This document shows positions 6,135 through 12,089 of a stretch of DNA of 22,030 nucleotides, one piece after another (position 1 is the stretch's first letter; each line of letters opens with the position of its first letter). A model generated the notes under the pieces. It saw only the letters and a list, made by a program, of their open reading frames with translations. It ran no database searches and was not told the origin of the DNA. Where the stretch lies: positions 1 through 22,030 of IMG/VR virus record IMGVR_UViG_3300032893_000292; one strand, given 5' to 3'. Source of the DNA: a virus. A program made the translations under genes and the position numbers.

Positions 6135-6164
6135 CATTATACCGCCCGTAATATACCGCCAGTG
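6135..6164 (-). promoter_or_regulatory. Twin promoter/operator element P2 with TATAAT, probably leaderless
   Basis: On the minus strand this element has CACTGG, 17 bp, then a perfect TATAAT (plus-strand 6136-6141), with two CGGTATA copies 14 bp apart. It repeats 5857-5886 at 24 of 30 positions. Transcription from this -10 would begin around 6129, the first base of the ATG of the 78-residue gene, leaving no ribosome site. Leaderless messages are known for some phage repressors, such as lambda cI from PRM. Confidence 0.55.
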
Positions 6165-6367
6165 AACTGGGCAAAATGTTCCACGTGAAGCTCTAGCGCC
6201 CCGATAGATGCGACATGAAAGCCCGAACCCTTGCACCGCTTGGCTTTGGATTTTAAACTGAGAAAAAAAGCTTGCAGCCTTCTCGCCTCCACATGTACAC
6301 GTGTAGACAGACATAACGCGCACTTGCGACACGATCCGTAGCAAAAATGTTACAGAAGGGGACATAA
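6165..6367. other. Divergent intergenic region between reverse cassette and forward operon
   Basis: This 203-bp stretch separates the reverse cassette from the next forward genes and holds no convincing gene. It contains a possible + strand promoter (listed separately), an A7 run at 6263-6269, the 10-bp palindrome TACACGTGTA (6295-6304), and an AAGGGG ribosome site (6357-6362) for the gene at 6368. Confidence 0.55.
6231..6259 (+). promoter_or_regulatory. Possible promoter for the forward accessory/late genes
   Basis: TTGCAC (6231-6236) and TAAACT (6254-6259) are exactly 17 bp apart, with 3 and 4 of 6 consensus matches. It lies in the only untranscribed gap ahead of the long forward gene run, where a promoter is expected. 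The boxes are poor, so phage-specific activation or another site is equally possible. Confidence 0.25.
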
Positions 6368-6598
6368 ATGCCCGAAACGATTGACTTGCACAAAAATGTT
6401 GCGCAACCGACACGCATGGACGAGGCCGAGCTGAACAAAGAGTGCGCCGCGGCCGCCGCATACTTCCAAGCCAAGTTTCTCTCCGGCGCTCCGGACGACA
6501 GCAAAGCGCTTGGCATGAACTGCTTTGCCAAAGGTTTCGGCGCTGGCATCCGATGGATGGAGAGACGGCTCGCGGACGCGAAAGGAGCTCCGACATGA
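6368..6598 (+). CDS. Hypothetical protein, 76 aa
   Basis: ATG at 6368 follows AAGGGG at about 5 nt. The protein is alanine-rich and helical (ELNKECAAAAAYFQAKFL), ending in an RWMERRLADAKGA helix. No family is recognised. It is the first gene of the long forward run and overlaps the next gene by ATGA at 6595-6598. Confidence 0.6.
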   Translation: MPETIDLHKNVAQPTRMDEAELNKECAAAAAYFQAKFLSGAPDDSKALGMNCFAKGFGAGIRWMERRLADAKGAPT

Positions 6599-6960
6599 CA
6601 GACATCAACGGCGCCGGCGGCAAGACCATCGCCTGGCAAGCCCTGATCGAAGGCGAGTTCCTCCAGTTCATCGGAGCCATGCAGTTCAACTGCAACCACG
6701 TACTCGAAGAATGCAAAAAGCACGTTCCTGATGTGAAGGACAAAGCGTGCCAGATCTTTGTCACAAATCTTTTTGTCGAATCACTCATCTCGGTTTGCCT
6801 CGAACGCATCACATCGCTTCTGAGAACCGTAAGCCCAGCTCTCGAAGCCGATATAATTGTGGCAATAAAGCAGAAGTTTGAACAACTTAGGCAGGACAAC
6901 CCGCAGACACTCGGAGCCACCGGTCCACAGCTTGTCCAGCCTTCCGCCCCAGGAAATTAA
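6595..6960 (+). CDS. Hypothetical helical protein, 121 aa
   Basis: ATG at 6595 overlaps the previous stop and has AAGGAG 8 nt upstream. The protein is soluble and mainly helical, with hydrophobic heptad-like spacing around ACQIFVTNLFVESLISVCLE and ALEADIIVAIKQKFEQL, followed by a short P/Q-rich tail. No family is recognised. It precedes the DUF5681 gene, so a role near packaging is possible but only by position. Confidence 0.55.
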   Translation: MTDINGAGGKTIAWQALIEGEFLQFIGAMQFNCNHVLEECKKHVPDVKDKACQIFVTNLFVESLISVCLERITSLLRTVSPALEADIIVAIKQKFEQLRQDNPQTLGATGPQLVQPSAPGN

Positions 6961-6981
6961 CAGGGCCAATGCAGGGCGATC

Positions 6982-7425
6982 ATGAGTGACGATGGCTACA
7001 AGGTAGACAACAAGCACCCGCCACGGGAGCACCAGTTCAAACCCGGTCAGAGCGGCAATCCTGAGGGGGCACGCCGCCACAACCAGGAGCTGAAGCGCTT
7101 ACGGCGGCTCTCAGCGGAAGAAGTGTCTGCGATCGCCACGATGATCCTGGAGCACGACCGGAAGGCGCTTGTCGAGCTCACCAAGAAGACGGACGCCAGC
7201 ATCCTGCAGCTGTGGTTCGCCAAGATCGCGGCGAAGGCGATCGACAAGGGAGACGCGACGGCGCTGTCGATCATACTCGATCGCGTCTGCGGGAAGGCAC
7301 CGAGCAAGGTGGAGATCAGCGGGAAGGATGGCGGCCCGATCACGACATCCGAGATGACACACGAGGAGCGGCTGGCAGAGATCGAGCGGCTGCGGAAACT
7401 GCGGGAGTCGTGTGGAGACGATTGA
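6982..7425 (+). CDS. DUF5681 domain protein, possible small terminase-like protein
   Basis: This 147-residue protein has the DUF5681 signature FKPGQSGNPEGAR at residues 19-31, followed by helices (SAEEVSAIATMILEHDRKALVEL and KDGGPITTSEMTHEERLAEIERLRKL). Proteins with this domain are common in phages and prophages near terminase genes and some are annotated as packaging or small terminase proteins. Here the large terminase is about 4.6 kb downstream, with no other small-terminase candidate in the window. The ATG at 6982 has a weak AGGG ribosome site. DNA-binding function is plausible from its basic N-terminus but unproven. Confidence 0.65.
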   Translation: MSDDGYKVDNKHPPREHQFKPGQSGNPEGARRHNQELKRLRRLSAEEVSAIATMILEHDRKALVELTKKTDASILQLWFAKIAAKAIDKGDATALSIILDRVCGKAPSKVEISGKDGGPITTSEMTHEERLAEIERLRKLRESCGDD

Positions 7426-7525
7426 GGTCAGATGCATCGGCTGCGACAAGCTAGTTGCGGCGGATGCGGTTGAGGACGATGGACTATGCGCGGTGTGCTG
7501 CGGAGCGGAGGATGTGATTTGGTGA
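7412..7525 (+). CDS. 37-aa zinc-ribbon protein
   Basis: This very short gene starts at GTG 7412, with GGAG 4-5 nt upstream, and ends at TGA 7523-7525. It reads METIEVRCIGCDKLVAADA, then DDGLCAVCCGAED. Cysteine pairs C8/C11 and C26/C29 form a classic CxxC-x14-CxxC zinc ribbon. It overlaps both neighbours (14 bp upstream, GTGA downstream), which supports translation. Function unknown; such mini-ribbons may bind DNA, RNA or protein. Confidence 0.55.
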   Translation: METIEVRCIGCDKLVAADAVEDDGLCAVCCGAEDVIW

Positions 7526-7722
7526 CCAGAGACTGCACGTGCGACAAGCCGCGGTGGAGACGCATCGAGCGGCTGGCAAAAAAAATCGTAGAGCTTCATC
7601 GCTGCGAGAACATGCGAGCCCCTGCCGATTTGATTGACGAGTTGGAGAGCGCAATTTACTACGGCAAATCCAAGCGCTCTCTGCCATTCTGGGTTGACGA
7701 AGAAGTAGCCACAAAGAGGTAG
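7522..7722 (+). CDS. Hypothetical protein, 66 aa
   Basis: GTG at 7522 overlaps the zinc-ribbon stop as GTGA. An in-frame ATG at 7486 is less likely, because it would overlap the zinc ribbon deeply. The protein has an N-terminal CTC pair (C5, C7), a basic helix (RWRRIERLAKKIVELHRCENM) and the segment PADLIDELESAIYYGK. No family is recognised. Confidence 0.5.
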   Translation: MTRDCTCDKPRWRRIERLAKKIVELHRCENMRAPADLIDELESAIYYGKSKRSLPFWVDEEVATKR

Positions 7723-7725
7723 AAC

Positions 7726-8145
7726 ATGGCCAAGCGCAAGCGCAGAGTTGAAGCCGCAACAGACATCGACGACATCTTGGATCAAGTGCTCACCGAAGCA
7801 GAGAAGTGCGATGGCGTGCCGGACATCAAAAAGATCTGCAGGGAGTTGGAGATCTACTACGCGGACTTCCGCGCTGCATCCGCAGCTGCCGCTGACAATG
7901 AGGACGAGGCGTACATCGAGCGCTACAAGGCGATCTTCGGTCGCAGGCCTATGCGATCCCGCAATGGCGTTGCCGACGAAGTGCCGGGCGAAGAGGAAGT
8001 CGAGCACTTTGCTGCTGGCGAGGAGGAAGAAGGCGACGAGGTCGATGCTCTCTACACCGTGATCCGCGCTCTGAAGCCATTCAAGTCGAATGTGCGGGCG
8101 CAGATCATGAAAGCAGCAACAGCAATGATCGAAGTGAGGGGGTGA
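7726..8145 (+). CDS. Hypothetical acidic protein, 139 aa
   Basis: ATG at 7726 follows AAGAGGT at about 5 nt. After a basic start (KRKRR) the protein is helical and increasingly acidic, with a run rich in E and G around residues 87-104. The C-terminus returns to a helical, mildly basic segment. No family is recognised. Its end overlaps the GTG option of the next gene. Confidence 0.55.
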   Translation: MAKRKRRVEAATDIDDILDQVLTEAEKCDGVPDIKKICRELEIYYADFRAASAAAADNEDEAYIERYKAIFGRRPMRSRNGVADEVPGEEEVEHFAAGEEEEGDEVDALYTVIRALKPFKSNVRAQIMKAATAMIEVRG

Positions 8146-8147
8146 CT

Positions 8148-8534
8148 ATGAATCTGGGCGCACTAATCCGCCAACTGGAAACGGCTCCGCAAGAGCATGA
8201 AGTGATGTTCAACTTCGGATATTTTAAGCCGCAAGAGTTGCGCAGCTATCGCGGATATTATGAACACCTTGCATTGGGATACACAGATCAAGAGTCATAT
8301 AAAATCACGGTGCGAGAGCTCCTGAGCATCCTCAAATCTGCCATCGGCAACGTGTTCGAAGGTTATAAAGGTGGAGCATACGCTGCAACTGCCGACCGAC
8401 TCGTGTACGTCTCAAACTGGGGAGATGTAACTGGCACAACCATTCTGTCGGTGCAAAGTGATGAGGTGCGGACGTATTTGATGACCGGAAACGAAGACGT
8501 CGATGATGCAAGCGAGGGTACGGACAATGGCTGA
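8148..8534 (+). CDS. Conserved phage protein with SYRGYYEHLALGY motif
   Basis: This 128-residue protein belongs to a small conserved phage family with an N-terminal LGALIRQLETAPQEHEVMFNFGYFKPQELRSYRGYYEHLALGY-type arrangement; here residues 1-45 show its hallmark FDFG-like and SYRGYY segments. A C-terminal beta-rich part and an acidic tail follow. ATG 8148 is preferred because GAGGGGG lies just upstream; GTG 8142 overlapping the previous stop is the alternative. The family is common in tailed phages but its function is not known to me. Confidence 0.6.
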   Translation: MNLGALIRQLETAPQEHEVMFNFGYFKPQELRSYRGYYEHLALGYTDQESYKITVRELLSILKSAIGNVFEGYKGGAYAATADRLVYVSNWGDVTGTTILSVQSDEVRTYLMTGNEDVDDASEGTDNG

Positions 8535-8787
8535 GTTAGGCAAGATCGGAGTCGATGTCAGACGTACGCCCGACTTAAACGTTTTTATGACGACGTTGGC
8601 AGCAGCGATCATCGTCGGCTCATTCCTAGGGCTGCTGTACACAAGCTGGCAACGTAAGGAGGAAGATTCGTCTTACGAAAGCGTTTGCCTCGATGCGCAC
8701 GAGTTCCTAGTGTATGACGGCAACATCGTGCAGAACGTCGATGACGATGGCGCACCAGTGCCGTGCAGCGAAGAGACCAACAAGTGA
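8527..8787 (+). CDS. Small single-pass membrane protein, 86 aa
   Basis: ATG at 8527 follows GAGG (8514-8517). One membrane helix is clear (about residues 20-41, VFMTTLAAAIIVGSFLGLLY), followed by a charged, acidic region with two cysteines (ESVCLDAHEF and APVPCSEE). The gene overlaps the previous stop by 8 bp and the next start as GTGA. It could be an inner-membrane accessory or lysis-related protein; nothing decides this. Confidence 0.6.
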   Translation: MAELGKIGVDVRRTPDLNVFMTTLAAAIIVGSFLGLLYTSWQRKEEDSSYESVCLDAHEFLVYDGNIVQNVDDDGAPVPCSEETNK

Positions 8788-8960
8788 GAGACGCCAACCT
8801 GATCATCAGCGAAGCGGAAGTGCGCGAAGCACTCGCAGCTCTCATCGAGAGCAAGACGCATTTGAACAAAGTGCAAATCGATCTGATGAAGAGGGCTGAG
8901 AACGGAGCGCCAATCGAATGCGACTTCCGCGTGTTCTTTTCTTTTCAAGAGAAGGAGTGA
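8784..8960 (+). CDS. Hypothetical protein, 58 aa
   Basis: GTG at 8784 overlaps the upstream stop as GTGA. The protein is helical (ANLIISEAEVREALAALIESK, then VQIDLMKRAENG) with an aromatic end FRVFFSFQEKE. No family is recognised. The ribosome site is weak, so translation probably depends on coupling. Confidence 0.45.
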   Translation: MRDANLIISEAEVREALAALIESKTHLNKVQIDLMKRAENGAPIECDFRVFFSFQEKE

Positions 8961-8964
8961 TGCA

Positions 8965-9141
8965 GTGAATCCAGACACAGGAAAGCTCTACAAGCCAGAG
9001 CAATTCGAAAAGCTGCCGCAGACTGAGCAGGAGAAATGCGTTGAACTCACGGAATCCGAGTACGATGCCATGCGCAAAGTGAACCGTCACGAACGGCGTG
9101 CCGCGCTGGCAAAGATGAGACGAGAAGCGAAGAAGCGATGA
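8965..9141 (+). CDS. Hypothetical basic protein, 58 aa
   Basis: GTG at 8965 lies 7 nt after AAGGAG (8952-8957), and the stop at 9139-9141 overlaps the next start as ATGA. The sequence starts MNPDTGKLYKPEQFEKLP and ends in a strongly basic helix RKVNRHERRAALAKMRREAKKR. The basic tail suggests nucleic-acid binding. No family is recognised. Confidence 0.55.
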   Translation: MNPDTGKLYKPEQFEKLPQTEQEKCVELTESEYDAMRKVNRHERRAALAKMRREAKKR

Positions 9142-9392
9142 GCGAGCATCCGATCGCCAAGTCGCTCCGCGAATCGCCAGAGCAGTGGGAGGTCTTCCTG
9201 TACACCATCACGCACAAGCTGGCGAAGATCGACATGTGGATCGCGAACGGCTGGTCCTTTGTGGGCCCCCGCGATGGCAAATACTGGCACGCATCGATGT
9301 GGGAGAAATGGCAGATCTGGCGGCAATTCAAAAAGTGGCGGCGGTGGCGACTGGAGAAGCTGTTGCAGGAAGGCAGCGATGGCTCGGTTTAG
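9138..9392 (+). CDS. Hypothetical protein, tryptophan- and lysine-rich, 84 aa
   Basis: The start overlaps the previous stop by ATGA. The protein is unusually rich in tryptophan (nine residues) and basic residues near the end (MWEKWQIWRQFKKWRRWRLE). This pattern resembles an amphipathic membrane-surface helix or a nucleic-acid-binding helix. No family is recognised. Confidence 0.55.
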   Translation: MSEHPIAKSLRESPEQWEVFLYTITHKLAKIDMWIANGWSFVGPRDGKYWHASMWEKWQIWRQFKKWRRWRLEKLLQEGSDGSV

Positions 9393-9657
9393 TGACGAAG
9401 AATTGATTGAACTCGCGCATCGACGGCGCGATGCAAATGACCCAGATGTCACCGTGTCTGGCGATTGTGCTGGCGAGATGGCTCGCGAACTTCTACTTCA
9501 GCGCCAACTGGAAGCGGCGGTGCGCGATTGTGAACCGTACTACCGTTATATGGATGATGGTAGCCCTAGGGGTCCAGAACCAATGGTATTGATTGAAGCT
9601 CTCGCCAAACTCGACTCCCTCCGCGAATGCGCTAGCAGCGAGAGATCGGATGACTGA
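9379..9657 (+). CDS. Hypothetical acidic helical protein, 92 aa
   Basis: ATG 9379 has AGGAAGG about 6 nt upstream and overlaps the previous gene by 14 bp. Residues alternate helical segments rich in D, E and R (SDEELIELAHRRRDANDPDV, GEMARELLLQRQLEAAVRDCEP) with a short Y-rich loop. The end, LIEALAKLDSLRE, resembles the C-terminal helices of the later genes at 9898 and 10203. No family is recognised. Confidence 0.5.
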   Translation: MARFSDEELIELAHRRRDANDPDVTVSGDCAGEMARELLLQRQLEAAVRDCEPYYRYMDDGSPRGPEPMVLIEALAKLDSLRECASSERSDD

Positions 9658-9862
9658 AGTCAATTGCACCACATGTAACGACAGACGAGCGGCTGCTTGT
9701 GATTGTGTCGGCAATGCTTTCAATCCTGGGTGCATGGATGGAGATGTGTGCGGCAACTGCGGAGGTACCGGCATCTACGGCTGTCCAGATTGCTCGTCGC
9801 ACATTTCTACTGATGAGCTGATAAGCGCCTTTAACGCGAGGGAAAGGCGCGGCTTCCAGTGA
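9650..9862 (+). CDS. DnaJ-type zinc-finger protein, 70 aa
   Basis: ATG at 9650 overlaps the upstream stop by 8 bp. The protein contains nine cysteines; C34-G-N-C37-G-G-T-G41 exactly fits the DnaJ CxxCxGxG zinc motif, followed by C45-P-D-C48, with C6/C9 and C17/C19 pairs earlier. This indicates two zinc sites of the DnaJ cysteine-rich type without a J domain. Such proteins may act as zinc-dependent chaperone-like or nucleic-acid-binding factors in phages. Confidence 0.6.
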   Translation: MTEVNCTTCNDRRAAACDCVGNAFNPGCMDGDVCGNCGGTGIYGCPDCSSHISTDELISAFNARERRGFQ

Positions 9863-9897
9863 ATGAGCATCCAAGATGCTATTGCAGGAAAACGTTG

Positions 9898-10206
9898 ATG
9901 GAACAACTTAAGCCATGTCCGTTCTGTGGCGCATCTCCAACGCAGCCTGAGATGCCTGATTGGGATGTTCATTGCGACAATTGCGGTTGTTTCTATTTGG
10001 TCCAGAGTGGCGAAGATGCGGTTAAATTGTGGAACACACGCTCGATCGATGCCGAAGTCGGGGCGCTTCGGAAAGTCGTCTCATGCGCGAGGCAGGCCAA
10101 TGACAATTGGAACGAGTTCGAGGCAGAGGGCGGTATGGCTGAGTGCATGCATTATTTAGACAAAGCGATCGCCGAGCTCGATCAGCTGCTGCAGGTGAGA
10201 ACATGA
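9898..10206 (+). CDS. Lar-like restriction alleviation zinc protein, 102 aa
   Basis: The N-terminus MEQLKPCPFCGASP, with a second pair HCDNCG (C26, C29) and AVKLWNTR (41-48), matches the Lar family (PF14354), founded on the Rac-prophage protein that reduces EcoK restriction. ATG 9898 was chosen because family members start just before LKPCPFCG; a GTG at 9859 in the previous stop would add 13 residues. The C-terminus carries an extra helical module (DAEVGALRKV to AIAELDQLL) shared with the next gene. Many Lar-like proteins have not been shown to alleviate restriction, so that role is tentative here. Confidence 0.68.
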   Translation: MEQLKPCPFCGASPTQPEMPDWDVHCDNCGCFYLVQSGEDAVKLWNTRSIDAEVGALRKVVSCARQANDNWNEFEAEGGMAECMHYLDKAIAELDQLLQVRT

Positions 10207-10420
10207 ACGTCTGCTCAGAGTGCGGCGAGCTGCGAACGCATGATCGCCTCAAGGTGGAAGACTTCCGTGCCGAACGAATGATTGCGTGGATAAAAGCGTG
10301 GCCGAAGAAGGATGCCATCCTTGGTTTTACAGCTGGCAACGAACGCAACATCGCCTACGCGATCGAGGATCGATTTAGAGAATTCATGGCAAAAGGAGAT
10401 GCCGAAGTCGATGCGCTTCG
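10048..10420 (+). repeat. Dispersed direct repeat encoding DAEVxALRKV in two adjacent genes
   Basis: A 23-bp segment at 10048-10070 recurs at 10398-10420 with 21 identical bases; the shared core is GATGCCGAAGTCG followed two bases later by GCGCTTCG. Both copies are in frame and encode the same helix start in the two neighbouring proteins (9898-10206 and 10203-10553). This marks an old duplication or module exchange of the C-terminal helical part. Confidence 0.6.
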
Positions 10421-10553
10421 TAAGGTTGCAGCAGCGGCCAAGTCTTTGATCTTGATGTGCGACGGACCTTCCTATCCGTGCTCATGCGACAGCCACAAAG
10501 AGATGCGCGATGCGCTCGCCGAGCTCGACATGCTGCGGAGCTCGCATGGCTGA
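10203..10553 (+). CDS. Hypothetical zinc-binding protein sharing a helical tail with the Lar-like gene, 116 aa
   Basis: ATG 10203 overlaps the previous stop by ATGA. The N-terminus MNVCSECGEL has one CxxC pair; a second partial site is CDGPSYPCSCDSH near residue 85-97. The C-terminal segment DAEVDALRKV to ALAELDMLRS mirrors that of the preceding gene. No family is recognised beyond that. It may bind zinc as a dimer or use H and C residues near the end as ligands. Confidence 0.5.
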   Translation: MNVCSECGELRTHDRLKVEDFRAERMIAWIKAWPKKDAILGFTAGNERNIAYAIEDRFREFMAKGDAEVDALRKVAAAAKSLILMCDGPSYPCSCDSHKEMRDALAELDMLRSSHG

Positions 10554-10737
10554 GCAGGAAAACAAAATCAAATTATTAATGATGGCGCATGCGGAATGGG
10601 CGGCGACAGCGCAATACTACGCCGGATGGTCTTCGGAGTACGAACCAAAACGAGCCGACTTATTTTTCGATGCGGTCATGCGTGCTCGCTGCATTCGGGA
10701 AGAGATAGAAGCGTTGCTCAAGCGGGAGCCGTCTTGA
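10546..10737 (+). CDS. Hypothetical helical protein, 63 aa
   Basis: ATG 10546 overlaps the upstream gene by 8 bp. The protein is helical (AHAEWAATAQYYAGWSSEYE, ADLFFDAVMRARCIREEIEALL). No family is recognised. The next start overlaps its stop as TGATG. Confidence 0.45.
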   Translation: MAEQENKIKLLMMAHAEWAATAQYYAGWSSEYEPKRADLFFDAVMRARCIREEIEALLKREPS

Positions 10738-10820
10738 TGCAGATCTACATCAAGATCGCAGTCGTGAGCTTCGTATTTGCAGTCATGTGGGCTGCGATCG
10801 TGGGGTTGTCGCGTGGCTAG
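10737..10820 (+). CDS. 27-aa membrane micropeptide
   Basis: ATG 10737 overlaps the previous stop (TGATG), with GGGAG about 9 nt upstream. The sequence MQIYIKIAVVSFVFAVMWAA, ending IVGLSRG, is almost one complete membrane helix. The stop at 10818-10820 overlaps the next gene by 8 bp. At 27 residues it is easily missed; coupling on both sides is the main support. Confidence 0.45.
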   Translation: MQIYIKIAVVSFVFAVMWAAIVGLSRG

Positions 10821-11724
10821 GCACTATCTGATCTCGATCAGCGGCGGCAAGGATTCGACAGCGCTGTGGCTGCACATGAAGTACGACCTCGGCCTCGAGA
10901 ACCTGATCCCTGTCTTCGCAGACACGGGCTGGGAACATCCGCTCACCTACGAGTATCTCCACTATTTAGAGACGAAGCTCGGCAAGCTGCACCGCGTGAA
11001 GTCGGATCTCGATTTCGTTGGCCTAGCCGTCAAGAAGCAGCGCTTTCCGTCTGCGCGAGCTCGCTTCTGCACAGAGCATCTGAAGCTGAAGCCATGCCGC
11101 GACTTCATCGAGTCGCTAGGTCTCGACGACCTCGTGATCTGCTCCGGCGTGCGCCATGAGGAGAGCAAGTCGCGCTCAAAGATGGCAGAGCGTGTCGACT
11201 GCGACGACTACTACAAGCGTCCGCAGTGGCGTCCGATCATCACGTGGACCTGGCAGCAGGTCTTCGCGATCCACGACAAGTACAGCATCGAGCCTAATCC
11301 GCTCTACAAGCACGGCATGGGGCGCGTCGGCTGCATGCCATGCATCATGGCGAACAACCGAGAACTCAAGGCCATCGCGGAGCGCTTCCCCGAGGTCTTC
11401 GACAAAGTGGCGGAAGCTGAGCAGCGCGTCAGCGCGTCAGCCAAGCGAGGCTGCGCATCATTCTGGACAGCTGGCGACATCCCTGAGCGCTTCTGCTCCA
11501 AGAAGTGGGTGCAGATCATCAAGGGCGGCCGCGACAAGAAGACTGGTCGGTTCCGATTGCCCTACGCTGTCGAGCACCCCATCCCGACTCCCGAAGACGT
11601 GCGCCGGTATGTGACAATGGACAAGGAAGAGAAGCAGGTCGGCCACAAGATGCCACTGCTCTTTGAGGAACCGCAGAACGAAGACCTTGGCGTATGCTCC
11701 AGCATCTACGGGCTCTGCGAATGA
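10813..11724 (+). CDS. PAPS-reductase-like PP-loop protein
   Basis: This 303-residue protein has the N-type ATP pyrophosphatase PP-loop SISGGKDST (8-16), a FADTGWEHP segment (35-43), RARFCTEHLKLKP (82-94, with C86), SGVRHEESKSRSKM (111-124) and GCMPCIMANNREL (173-185, with C174 and C177). This is the pattern of phage-encoded 'phosphoadenosine phosphosulfate reductase family' proteins. True PAPS reductases reduce activated sulfate, whereas DndC-like relatives support DNA sulfur modification. The CxxC here may hold iron-sulfur or zinc. GTG at 10813 overlaps the micropeptide stop. The substrate is unknown. Confidence 0.8.
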   Translation: MARHYLISISGGKDSTALWLHMKYDLGLENLIPVFADTGWEHPLTYEYLHYLETKLGKLHRVKSDLDFVGLAVKKQRFPSARARFCTEHLKLKPCRDFIESLGLDDLVICSGVRHEESKSRSKMAERVDCDDYYKRPQWRPIITWTWQQVFAIHDKYSIEPNPLYKHGMGRVGCMPCIMANNRELKAIAERFPEVFDKVAEAEQRVSASAKRGCASFWTAGDIPERFCSKKWVQIIKGGRDKKTGRFRLPYAVEHPIPTPEDVRRYVTMDKEEKQVGHKMPLLFEEPQNEDLGVCSSIYGLCE

Positions 11725-12089
11725 AGCCGAGCAAGCCGCCGAAGAAATGCCCGACGTGCGATGCGCCGTATCAGAGCGGCTTCAACACTCGGACCAATGA
11801 TGTTCCGATCGCGATCTACGAGTGCAGCACGTGGCTGGAATTCGATGAGGATCTCGGCTGGATCATGAGCTGCGGATCCGACCCGGTCTGGGACATGGTG
11901 GCGCAGGCCCGTCCGATCGCAAGGGCAATGAGACGCGCACAGGCGCGTGGCGATACTGAGACATTCATCGGGCTCTTCGAGCGACTGCAGGAGACGCTAG
12001 GTGTCAGTCGAAAACGTCATAAAAATATTCGAGATGACGAAGCGGGAAGCCGGCCTCGAGCAGGACGATCTGCTGCATCGAGCACGTAA
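11721..12089 (+). CDS. Small zinc-binding protein overlapping terL, 122 aa
   Basis: ATG at 11721 overlaps the PP-loop gene's stop by ATGA. The N-terminus KKCPTCDAPY has a CxxC pair (C10, C13), with C35 and C51 as possible partners. The last 30 residues (rich in R, S, A and K) are encoded in the same DNA as the first part of the terminase, an 89-bp overlap in another frame. That tail looks like shadow coding, so the functional part is probably residues 1-95. Function unknown. Confidence 0.5.
   Translation: MKPSKPPKKCPTCDAPYQSGFNTRTNDVPIAIYECSTWLEFDEDLGWIMSCGSDPVWDMVAQARPIARAMRRAQARGDTETFIGLFERLQETLGVSRKRHKNIRDDEAGSRPRAGRSAASST

Noticed and set aside
6018-6920. A 300-codon reverse-strand open frame over the divergent region and the first forward genes.
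   Set aside because: It crosses the intergenic region, is antisense to two coupled forward genes and to the 78-residue gene's end, and has the S/R/C-rich composition of antisense translation.
7111-8007. A 298-codon reverse open frame.
   Set aside because: It lies antisense to the DUF5681, zinc-ribbon and acidic-protein genes, which have ribosome sites, overlaps and family motifs; the reverse frame has none.
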